The translations under genes and the position numbers were made by a program. A model generated the notes under the pieces. That model did no database searches and was not told the origin of the DNA. It saw nothing but the letters and a program-made list of their open reading frames with translations. From contig PAZI01000027.1 of NCBI GenBank assembly GCA_002715545.1, positions 29,221 through 34,307 of the forward strand: a DNA stretch of 5,087 nt, written 5' to 3'. Positions 1-4,424 of the stretch are shown in pieces; position 1 is the first letter of the stretch, and the number at the start of each line of letters is the position of its first letter. The DNA comes from Methanobacteriota archaeon. Its GTDB lineage: Archaea; Thermoplasmatota; Poseidoniia; Poseidoniales; SP79.

Positions 1-89
1 CCGCGGACCGTCGCGTCCTGCTTTTCATACTTAAGCTTGTCGTTAAAACTCCAAGGTGGATCAGCTACAATCAGACCAAATTTCTTCAT
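1..89 (-). CDS. MT-A70-family DNA N6-adenine methyltransferase, N-terminal part (gene runs off the left edge)
   Basis: Only the first 29 codons are inside the window, starting at the ATG at 89-87. They read MKKFGLIVADPPWSFNDKL and continue in a basic, polar stretch. The DPPW tetrapeptide at residues 10-13, preceded by a hydrophobic strand, is the catalytic motif IV of adenine-N6 methyltransferases. The DPPWSF-DKL context resembles MT-A70 enzymes of phages, which transfer a methyl group from S-adenosylmethionine to adenine in DNA, usually to evade host restriction. A moderate Shine-Dalgarno sequence (AAAGGA) lies about 9 bases upstream, and a strong promoter-like sequence sits at 114-142. It is the last visible gene of the leftward series. 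The SAM-binding motif and the target-recognition part lie outside the window, so specificity cannot be judged. Confidence 0.8.
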   Translation of the reverse strand, partial: MKKFGLIVADPPWSFNDKLKYEKQDATVR

Positions 90-113
90 AGGGAGGTTTC
101 CTTTCTTTTAGAA

Positions 114-142
114 ATTATAATTGTAGTTAGTGAAGTTTTCAA
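114..142 (-). promoter_or_regulatory. Sigma70-type promoter for the MT-A70 methyltransferase gene
   Basis: On the minus strand the sequence reads TTGAAA (142-137), a 17-bp spacer, then TATAAT (119-114). This is a 5/6 match to the -35 consensus, optimal spacing and a perfect -10. The -35 box directly abuts the TGA stop of the 68-aa gene. The predicted transcription start is near 107, about 18 bases before the methyltransferase ATG, leaving room for its Shine-Dalgarno sequence. The gene could therefore be expressed independently of the operon upstream. AT-rich DNA produces chance matches, but the position in the only real gap of this gene series supports it. Confidence 0.6.
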
Positions 143-349
143 TCAAGTTATTAAGTACATGAACCTTTTAACCATTGGGATCGGGATATTCATGATCCCT
201 TTATTGGCAAAATGGAATGTGACAAAATACTCTTGGCTATTATACTCATATCCCTCTTTAATTCCCATAACAATTCCGGGCCCATAGATCTCTTGACATC
301 CAGAGTCATCACGATGCCATTGCCATATTTCACCTACCTTGGGTTCCAT
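143..349 (-). CDS. Small SH3-like phage protein, 68 aa, function unknown
   Basis: This gene encodes a 68-residue soluble protein. Residues 4-11 (KVGEIWQW) open with the V-G-[DE]-[LI]-hydrophobic pattern of small SH3-barrel-like phage proteins. GPGIVMGI (about 24-31) and a strand-like FVTFHF with a closing IPIPMVKRFMYL follow in the order of beta strands in that fold. I do not recognise a named family. The start ATG at 349-347 lies 20 bp inside the 3' end of the metallopeptidase-like gene, and no good Shine-Dalgarno sequence is visible, so translational coupling is likely. It ends in TGA directly before the methyltransferase promoter. Three other proteins of this general shape lie within 2 kb. 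Function could be nucleic-acid or protein binding, but this is not shown by the sequence. Confidence 0.7.
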   Translation of the reverse strand: MEPKVGEIWQWHRDDSGCQEIYGPGIVMGIKEGYEYNSQEYFVTFHFANKGIMNIPIPMVKRFMYLIT

Positions 350-971
350 CTACGTCTTCATCATCTCTTTCAAGAGCCCACTCGAAGTAGCTTTTCAGAT
401 TACGATTTCTAAAATCCATATATTTTAGCTTGTCCACGCCTAGGCCCAATTTATGCGCCAGCTTGATTCCGTGTTCCCATGTTTTAATTTCATCGATAAC
501 AACGGCAACACGGTGGCGCAGGGTCCTCTCGTTGACGGTTGCGTACCACAAGTCAAGGTAACCATGGGGTTCTCCGCTTCGTGTCTCTGGAGGGCCTGCC
601 AGGAGGTCGACGTGGGCGCACTCGTGTAGAAGAGAATAGTAGCGATGTCGTGGGATTTGACGTTTGTTTATTGTAACTAATCGAGTAGCGAGAGTGGCGG
701 CATCTATGTGATCACCCGAGGAATACCATTGTACCGTCCACCCCATTTCTCCCAACCACTCCGTAAGTACTTCAATAGGCTTGTCGTAGTTTAAATCCCT
801 ACCGCCTTGAGTAGTATTATGCTTAGCATTATCCCTAACGCTATTATCGGAATCGCTGCCTGCCAATTCAACATTGACCTCCTGTTCACCCTTTTGTTGG
901 GCGCCTATAAATATAGTGGACGATTCGAGAGAGACACCTTGGGGTGTACTATCGAGAAACGACCGCTTCAA
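330..971 (-). CDS. HExxH zinc-metallopeptidase-like protein (about 178-213 aa; start uncertain)
   Basis: The core is SLLHECAHVDLL (about 113-124 if counted from the TTG at 971). It gives an HExxH zinc site with H116, E117 and H120, preceded by a strand (RLVTINKRQ) as in IrrE/ImmA-like and SprT-like peptidases. A later helix, VVIDEIKTWEHG (157-168), offers E161 as a plausible third zinc ligand, giving a gluzincin-like layout. Substrate is unknown; candidates are a host regulator or a virion protein. Residues 1-60 are polar, low-complexity and outside the recognisable domain. The only available in-frame starts ahead of the domain are TTG codons. The one at 971 lacks a Shine-Dalgarno sequence and overlaps the upstream gene by 23 bp. 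The one at 866 lies 11 bases after AGGAGG (883-878). The gene is markedly GC-rich (about 54% at 481-660) compared with pckA and DUF4385, which suggests separate ancestry. Confidence 0.72.
   Translation of the reverse strand: MKRSFLDSTPQGVSLESSTIFIGAQQKGEQEVNVELAGSDSDNSVRDNAKHNTTQGGRDLNYDKPIEVLTEWLGEMGWTVQWYSSGDHIDAATLATRLVTINKRQIPRHRYYSLLHECAHVDLLAGPPETRSGEPHGYLDLWYATVNERTLRHRVAVVIDEIKTWEHGIKLAHKLGLGVDKLKYMDFRNRNLKSYFEWALERDDEDVDGTQGR
791..874 (-). CDS. Possible nested 27-aa single-pass membrane peptide (speculative)
   Basis: In a different frame inside the poorly conserved 5' part of the metallopeptidase-like gene, an ATG at 874-872 follows a perfect AGGAGG (883-878) by three bases. It opens a 27-codon frame ending in TAA at 793-791. 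The peptide starts MLNWQAAIPIIALGIML and is almost entirely hydrophobic, long enough for one membrane span, with a single lysine near its C terminus. The Shine-Dalgarno spacing is shorter than ideal, and the same AGGAGG could serve the TTG start at 866 of the overlapping gene. No family is recognised. It may be a chance frame. Confidence 0.2.
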   Translation of the reverse strand: MLNWQAAIPIIALGIMLSIILLKAVGI

Positions 972-1146
972 CTTTTACGAGGCTTTCGATTTTTATCCAT
1001 TCCGCTCTTTCTTCATCCGGCCAAAGAACATATGCTCCTGGCACCGGACCCCTGGCTTGTACCTCAATAATTAAACCAACGTTATCTGAAGCGCTTGGCA
1101 TAGTATTAGCACTATTACGAAATAATACTAGATCACCTTTCTCCAT
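949..1146 (-). CDS. Small SH3-like phage protein, 65 aa, function unknown
   Basis: The protein begins MEKGDLVLFRN, the GD-[LI]-V opening of small SH3-barrel phage proteins. It continues with VGLIIEVQ and a strand-like AYVLWPDEERAEWIKIESL, where the 'xVxWPD...W..IxSL' ending is also typical of this group. I chose the ATG at 1146-1144 because AGGAG (1155-1151) lies four bases upstream. A longer reading from a TTG at 1179 would add a charged MRKEK-like stretch and enlarge the overlap with DUF4385. With the chosen start the overlap with DUF4385 is 14 bp, and the gene overlaps the metallopeptidase-like gene by up to 23 bp. This points to one polycistronic unit. The function is unknown. Confidence 0.75.
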   Translation of the reverse strand: MEKGDLVLFRNSANTMPSASDNVGLIIEVQARGPVPGAYVLWPDEERAEWIKIESLVKVEAVVSR

Positions 1147-1561
1147 ATCGCTCCTGCTCTTGGTTTTTTCTTTTCTCAAATTCTTTTCTTAAAGAAAAAT
1201 ACTTTATATTATCTTTAATCTCTTTGTAGGCTAACTTAAAATATTTTTTAGACTTCTTTGGAATTGCATCTCTAATGGATCCAGCACGTAAATACTTTAG
1301 AGCCAGGTCTGCCCCAACGAAATCACCTTCATTTAGATAATCAAAAAACATACCTTTAATTGATTTAGAGCTTTCCTTTGAGGCAGCCGGTGTTGAAAAG
1401 CGCCAAAGTTTTAATAACTTTGTTTTATATGGTTCACATGTGTACATACCACCGCAATCATCTGTTACCTCATACTTTAGTGGATTCACGCTATAATTAA
1501 TATCATGTTTCCATCTATTAGCGTTTTCTACAATTTTAAGAAATTCCTTAGTACTTACCAT
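1133..1561 (-). CDS. DUF4385 family protein, 142 aa
   Basis: The protein carries the signature of the DUF4385 family, which is frequent in T4-like marine phages and some bacteria. A YSVNPLKYEV segment lies near residues 23-32, EPYK at 43-46, then LLKLWRFSTPAA (the conserved WRF-TP element, WRF at 53-55) and DYLNEGDFVGADLALKYLRAG (about 74-94). A lysine-rich C-terminal helical tail follows. No biochemical function is established for the family. The ATG at 1561 is preferred over the ATG at 1600. It has AAAGG six bases upstream, whereas the longer form has no ribosome site and would overlap the start of the divergent plus-strand gene. The gene is very AT-rich (about 22% GC at 1201-1260), in sharp contrast to the next two genes. 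It appears to be first in the leftward operon. Confidence 0.85.
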   Translation of the reverse strand: MVSTKEFLKIVENANRWKHDINYSVNPLKYEVTDDCGGMYTCEPYKTKLLKLWRFSTPAASKESSKSIKGMFFDYLNEGDFVGADLALKYLRAGSIRDAIPKKSKKYFKLAYKEIKDNIKYFSLRKEFEKRKNQEQERYGER

Positions 1562-1578
1562 AGCTTGCCTTTCAAAAT

Positions 1579-1908
1579 ATGATTCTAATACCCGGGACAT
1601 TAGTAAAGCTGAACTTTAATAAAAGTGTTAGTCCTGAAAGCCTTGTTCTTGCGCCCACCGAAGGTGATTTTATTAAGCTATATGAAAAAATCGATATTGA
1701 ATCATATCCAGGCTGGAATGACTTTAGGGGATATAGCAAATTATTTAAAGATGAAACTCTTCTTGTGGTCGCCAAGAAGGGACGCCCTCTTAGCTTTAGT
1801 AAAAAAGAAAAATGGGATCTTTATGACGTTTATTGTGTGTCTTACGCAAACAGAATATACGAATGCTTTTCGTATTGTATGGAAGGCATCAACGTCGATC
1901 AACCTTAA
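1579..1908 (+). CDS. SH3-like phage protein, 109 aa, function unknown
   Basis: This is one of only two plus-strand genes. The product opens with MILIPGTLVKLNF, a P-G-[TD]-LV start like the small SH3-type proteins nearby. It is longer, with an insert rich in aromatic and charged residues (residues 30-60: KLYEKIDIES..GWNDF.GYSK), then TLLVVAKKGRP, DVYCVSYANRIYECFSYCMEGI. The 'TLLVV' and 'YCVSYANRIYECFSYCMEGI' elements resemble the middle and final strands of phage proteins that read G-LxxVxx...hhVhhxGxxhxhhxxxLExI. Three cysteines cluster in the last 25 residues. No good Shine-Dalgarno sequence precedes the ATG at 1579, and a TAG just upstream (1561-1563) rules out a longer form. It diverges from DUF4385 with a 17-bp gap and converges with the 54-aa gene, overlapping it by 20 bp. 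The function is unknown. Confidence 0.7.
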   Translation: MILIPGTLVKLNFNKSVSPESLVLAPTEGDFIKLYEKIDIESYPGWNDFRGYSKLFKDETLLVVAKKGRPLSFSKKEKWDLYDVYCVSYANRIYECFSYCMEGINVDQP

Positions 1909-2053
1909 ACAAGTTTCTCAATAAAATATTAGCTGGTTTTCCCCTTAAAAGAACCAAACAACGCCTTTCTGGTGTCTTTTTTTCATCAATGCTTAAAACA
2001 ATACCGACCCTTCCATCTTTATTCTTAACAATATCGCCTGGTTGTATTTCCAT
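1889..2053 (-). CDS. Very small SH3-like phage protein, 54 aa, possibly leaderless
   Basis: Reading from the ATG at 2053-2051 gives MEIQPGDIVKNKDGRVGIVL and continues to CLVLLRGKPANILLRNLFKV, ending in TGA at 1891-1889. The PGD-IV...GRVGIVL...LVLL...I...L pattern is a compact SH3/KOW-like strand order and matches the other small proteins in the window, so it is very likely a true gene despite its length. No Shine-Dalgarno sequence exists upstream. Instead a promoter-like pair at 2062-2090 ends eight bases before the ATG, which predicts an mRNA starting at or next to the start codon. It lies 43 bp downstream of pckA, so read-through is the alternative. Its 3' end overlaps the convergent 109-aa gene by 20 bp. 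The function is unknown. Confidence 0.7.
   Translation of the reverse strand: MEIQPGDIVKNKDGRVGIVLSIDEKKTPERRCLVLLRGKPANILLRNLFKVDRR
1961..1983 (+). terminator. Weak candidate rho-independent terminator for the plus-strand 109-aa gene
   Basis: ACGCC (1961-1965) and GGTGT (1971-1975) can pair with one G-U wobble around a five-base loop. A C and then seven T residues (1977-1983) follow. It lies about 50 bp after the stop of the 109-aa gene, in the right orientation. The stem is short, and the same bases encode part of the 54-aa protein, including its Glu-Lys-Lys run, so the T tract may only reflect lysine codons. Confidence 0.25.
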
Positions 2054-2061
2054 ATAAAAAA

Positions 2062-2090
2062 ATAATATTTGTTTATTAATAGTTTTTCAA
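2062..2090 (-). promoter_or_regulatory. Sigma70-type promoter for the 54-aa gene
   Basis: On the minus strand TTGAAA (2090-2085), a 17-bp spacer and TATTAT (2067-2062) form a 5/6 plus 5/6 match with optimal spacing. The box starts six bases after the pckA stop codon and ends eight bases before the 54-aa start. The spacer contains the palindrome TATTAATA (2074-2081), which shares the ATTAAT core of the palindromes at the pckA promoter. The region is extremely AT-rich, which lowers confidence. Confidence 0.45.
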
Positions 2091-2096
2091 TTAAAT

Positions 2097-3545
2097 TTAA
2101 ATGCTTAAATTTGACAATACGCTGCGCATATTATCCAACAAATTGCCACATACGCTCTCATATTCCTTTATATTATTCCACCCCAGCTCCGGCTTCAATA
2201 ATGTCAAGTCCACTGTAACATCTAAAGGAATATTCAATCCTGTGTAGCTATGTTCAAAAGTCTTTAGTTTTGCCAATGTACCATCATAAATCTTATTTAA
2301 GATATCTCGAGTGTCTTCTAGAGAAATTCTCTCTCCCACCCCATAGGGTCCTCTATTCCACCCGGTATTTAGCATCCAACAATTTATATCTGAATTTTCT
2401 AAATTCTTCTTTAACATATCTGCATATTCTTTTGGTTTTCTTGTCATAAAAGGTAATCCAAAACAAGGTGAAAATGTTGCTGTTGGCTCATTTATCCCCT
2501 TTTCTGTTCCAGCGATTTTAGAAGTATATCCAATAATAAAAAATTTCCACGCTTCTTCCGGTGTTAGTCTTGCCACTGCTGGTAGTACACTAAATGCATC
2601 GCACGTCAATAAAATAACATTTTTGGGCTGGAGCTTTGTGCTTTTACTTGAGACAGAATTTTCAATATATGATATTGGATATGACGCCCTTGTATTTTCT
2701 GTTTTTGAATTATCAAAAAAATCTAAGGTACCATCGCCTTTTAAAACTACGTTCTCTAAAACAGCGTCCTCTTTTTGACATGCTGACCAGATCTCTGGTT
2801 CGTCCTCTTGGCTTAAGTTTATGACCTTTGCGTAACAACCATTTTCAAAATTAAAAAGACCCGAACTTGACCAACCGTGTTCGTCATCACCAATTAATCT
2901 CCTATTTGAATCTGCTGATAATGTAGTTTTACCGGTTCCAGATAATCCAAAAAACACCGTTGGGCTTTCTAGATTAGAGTCTAAATTAATAGAGCAATGC
3001 ATCGGAAATATATTTTCTTCTGGTAATATATGGTTTAAAATAGTGAATACGCTTTTCTTCATTTCTCCTGCGTATTGTGTACCAGAAATTATTATTAATC
3101 CATCCTCAAAAGAAATTAATACAAAAGGCTCTGCGGTAAATGACGGTACATAATAAAGAGAAAAATCGTATTTATCACAATCATCAATTTCTTGGAACAT
3201 GTTTAATGATGCGATTGAATGCCAAGCTAGCTCGCAATGAATCTTAACGCTAATCCCTCCAAAATCTTTATGGCCGGCATAAACAGAAGATTCGAATAAA
3301 CCCTTCTTAAAATTTTCACTAGCGAAAAAATCCCCTTTTATTTCTTCCCACACCTTTGGGTCCATACCCCTTACATATGCCCAATCTATACTATCTTTAA
3401 CGCTATCATCTTTTACTATAAACTTCGCATTGGGAGATCTTCCAGTATGCTCACCTGTCTCAACGACTAATGCCCCAGACGGAAGTGGCGTCGCGCGCTC
3501 TTTTTTTATTGCTATTTCACGTAATTCAATTCTAGATTTTTTCAT
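2097..3545 (-). CDS. pckA: ATP-dependent phosphoenolpyruvate carboxykinase, 482 aa
   Basis: This enzyme converts oxaloacetate plus ATP to phosphoenolpyruvate, CO2 and ADP in the cytoplasm, the first committed step of gluconeogenesis. Catalytic motifs appear in family order: TGRSP (R36, oxaloacetate contact), GTQYAGEMKK (Y158, K163, K164; metal and substrate), MHCS (H183), P-loop GLSGTGKT (200-207), IGDDEHGW (D220, D221; metal), ENTRASYP (R286) and GERISLEDT (R406, T412; adenine site). These correspond to E. coli R65, Y207, K212/K213, H232, K254, D268/D269, R333, R449 and T455. It is shorter than the 540-aa E. coli enzyme, lacking about 29 N-terminal residues and roughly 20 before the KK motif. 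An in-frame TGA 15 bases upstream of the ATG shows the N terminus is truly short. GGAG lies seven bases before the ATG. E405 replaces the lysine usual beside the adenine-site arginine. An active enzyme is predicted. In a phage this is an auxiliary metabolic gene. Confidence 0.97.
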   Translation of the reverse strand: MKKSRIELREIAIKKERATPLPSGALVVETGEHTGRSPNAKFIVKDDSVKDSIDWAYVRGMDPKVWEEIKGDFFASENFKKGLFESSVYAGHKDFGGISVKIHCELAWHSIASLNMFQEIDDCDKYDFSLYYVPSFTAEPFVLISFEDGLIIISGTQYAGEMKKSVFTILNHILPEENIFPMHCSINLDSNLESPTVFFGLSGTGKTTLSADSNRRLIGDDEHGWSSSGLFNFENGCYAKVINLSQEDEPEIWSACQKEDAVLENVVLKGDGTLDFFDNSKTENTRASYPISYIENSVSSKSTKLQPKNVILLTCDAFSVLPAVARLTPEEAWKFFIIGYTSKIAGTEKGINEPTATFSPCFGLPFMTRKPKEYADMLKKNLENSDINCWMLNTGWNRGPYGVGERISLEDTRDILNKIYDGTLAKLKTFEHSYTGLNIPLDVTVDLTLLKPELGWNNIKEYESVCGNLLDNMRSVLSNLSI

Positions 3546-3560
3546 TAAGGTGCTCCAATA

Positions 3561-3610
3561 TCATTAATGATTCTATATCTGGAATTATAGTTTTACATAT
3601 ACATTAATGT
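3561..3610. promoter_or_regulatory. Paired palindromes, candidate operator of pckA
   Basis: TCATTAATGA (3561-3570) and ACATTAATGT (3601-3610) are both perfect 10-bp palindromes with the same CATTAATG core. Their centres are exactly 40 bp apart, close to four helical turns. One overlaps the -35 box and spacer of the pckA promoter, and the other lies just after the predicted transcription start. This is the geometry expected for a dimeric repressor binding both sites on one DNA face. The regulator is not identified. Confidence 0.4.
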
Positions 3611-3613
3611 TAA
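3584..3613 (-). promoter_or_regulatory. Sigma70-type promoter for pckA
   Basis: On the minus strand TTAACA (3613-3608), an 18-bp spacer and TATAAT (3589-3584) give a 5/6 -35 and a perfect -10. The stop codon TAA of the upstream virion-like gene is embedded in the -35 box. The predicted start near 3577 leaves a leader of about 30 bases with a GGAG ribosome site (3556-3553). pckA could therefore be transcribed separately from the virion-like gene. Confidence 0.55.
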
Positions 3614-4053
3614 GTGGAAACAGTAAATATCTCTAAATCGCTTGCAGCTGTTGACGCTGTACCCTTAATCGACACAATGTCTTCAAGGGTTACATCACCA
3701 CCCGTAGTTACGTCACCTTGCTTATGGGTTAGCATATGGGTCTTTTTTGGACCTAGAACAACTTCGTAAGTATGACTACTTGTAAGAGTAAATGTTAATT
3801 GAATATCATTGGCGTCATCTAAGTTAGTTAGTCTAACGTATTGCATTCTTACTTTGTCAATGGCACCGCCCGCGTCGGCGGCTGCGAGAGTTAGAAGAGT
3901 TGTGGCAGTCGTAGCTACAGACATAATTCTATGACTATAGTCGGTGACATTTGGGATTGAAAGCATTGTATAAACCTGCTGTTGCTGGCCATTGATTGTG
4001 ATCGATTCCAAAATTCTACTAGTGAAAGTCGTTTTTGTAACTGTTGTTGCCAT
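3610..4053 (-). CDS. Putative virion structural protein, 147 aa
   Basis: The product is rich in Thr, Ser, Ala and Val, has no cysteine, and alternates short hydrophobic strands with polar turns, as expected of a beta-rich virion protein. It has an N-terminal TTVTKTTFTSRILESITINGQ, a hydrophobic middle (TTATTLLTLAAADAGGAID), then VRMQYVRLTNLDDANDIQLTF and YEVVLGPKKTHML. The 'hRYxRhTNLDxxNDhxL....xYxVxLGxxKxhhL' sequence resembles small structural proteins of marine myoviruses. I recognise the style, not a named gene, so a decoration, tail or fibre-associated role is inference. The start is secure: AGGAGG (4067-4062) lies eight bases before the ATG at 4053, the strongest ribosome site here and consistent with abundant synthesis. 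It diverges from the Fe-S carrier gene across 47 bp and is followed by the pckA promoter. Confidence 0.6.
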   Translation of the reverse strand: MATTVTKTTFTSRILESITINGQQQQVYTMLSIPNVTDYSHRIMSVATTATTLLTLAAADAGGAIDKVRMQYVRLTNLDDANDIQLTFTLTSSHTYEVVLGPKKTHMLTHKQGDVTTGGDVTLEDIVSIKGTASTAASDLEIFTVST

Positions 4054-4072
4054 GTAAAAATCCTCCTGAGCA

Positions 4073-4080
4073 GTTATAAC
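4073..4080. promoter_or_regulatory. Palindrome GTTATAAC in the divergent intergenic region
   Basis: The 47-bp gap between the virion-like and Fe-S carrier genes must hold both promoters if they are independently transcribed. GTTATAAC is a perfect 8-bp palindrome that supplies a TATAAC -10-like hexamer on both strands. No convincing -35 partner is visible on either side, so this could be a phage-modified promoter needing only a -10 element, or chance. Confidence 0.2.
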
Positions 4081-4100
4081 TATTCTATAAGGAGACTAAG

Positions 4101-4424
4101 ATGATTAAGTTAACAAAAAATGCTAGCAATAAAGTAAAACAAATTATGGAAAACAAAGAAAAGACACCATTGGGATTACAGGCAGGTGTTAAAGGCGGAG
4201 GTTGCTCTGGGTTTAGCTACTATTTAGATTTCGTTTACGAAAAACAAGAAAAAGATCGCGTAATAGAAAGTGAAGGAGTAACCATATACGTGGATCCCAA
4301 AAGCTACCTTTACTTAATGGGGACTGAAATTGATTATATAGACGGATTGTCTGGTAAGGGCTTCAAGTTTATTAATCCAAATGCCAAGAGAACTTGTGGA
4401 TGCGGTGAAAGCTTTAGCGTTTAA
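4101..4424 (+). CDS. A-type iron-sulfur cluster carrier (IscA/ErpA/HesB family), 107 aa
   Basis: Proteins of this family hold a 2Fe-2S or 4Fe-4S cluster and pass it to apo-enzymes in the cytoplasm. The length is typical, and the three cluster-binding cysteines are present: C35 in GGGCSGFSY, and C99 and C101 in the C-terminal CGCGESF. The intervening DPKSYLYLMGTEIDYIDGLSGKGFKFINPNAK is the conserved family core. A good AAGGAG (4089-4094) lies six bases before the ATG. The gene stands alone on the plus strand, divergent from the virion-like gene. Its 3' end overlaps that of the convergent Smr gene by 11 bp. Such carriers are known as auxiliary genes of marine myoviruses. Which client it serves cannot be told; no Fe-S enzyme is visible in the window. 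IscA, ErpA and SufA cannot be separated from sequence alone here. Confidence 0.95.
   Translation: MIKLTKNASNKVKQIMENKEKTPLGLQAGVKGGGCSGFSYYLDFVYEKQEKDRVIESEGVTIYVDPKSYLYLMGTEIDYIDGLSGKGFKFINPNAKRTCGCGESFSV

Noticed and set aside
212..412. Plus-strand 66-aa frame
   Set aside because: It is opposite the 68-aa gene and the end of the metallopeptidase-like gene, with no supporting pattern.
906..913. TATAAATA on the plus strand, identical to the T4 late-promoter -10 motif
   Set aside because: It is antisense within the metallopeptidase-like gene, about 670 bp from the next plus-strand gene. I found no exact copy on the minus strand ahead of the virion-like gene, so chance is likelier.
1147..1179. 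Longer TTG start for the 65-aa SH3-like protein
   Set aside because: The ATG at 1146 is preceded by AGGAG and begins directly with the family-like MEKGDLV.
807..1192. Overlapping plus-strand open frames of 66 to 87 aa
   Set aside because: They lie opposite the metallopeptidase-like and 65-aa genes, have no family-like pattern or ribosome sites, and reflect the GC-rich antisense of real genes.
1562..1600. Longer start of DUF4385 at the ATG at 1600
   Set aside because: There is no ribosome site, it overlaps the divergent gene start, and the added 13 residues are outside the family core; the ATG at 1561 has AAAGG at good spacing.
1572..1775. Minus-strand 67-aa frame
   Set aside because: It is opposite the 109-aa plus-strand gene, which has coherent SH3-like strand patterns; the 67-aa frame is Ser/Leu-rich antisense.
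1625..2057. Plus-strand frames of 99 and 74 aa
   Set aside because: They are out-of-frame shadows of the 109-aa gene and antisense of the 54-aa gene.
2636..2824. Plus-strand 62-aa frame inside pckA
   Set aside because: It is antisense of the strongly conserved PEPCK coding region and has no features of its own.
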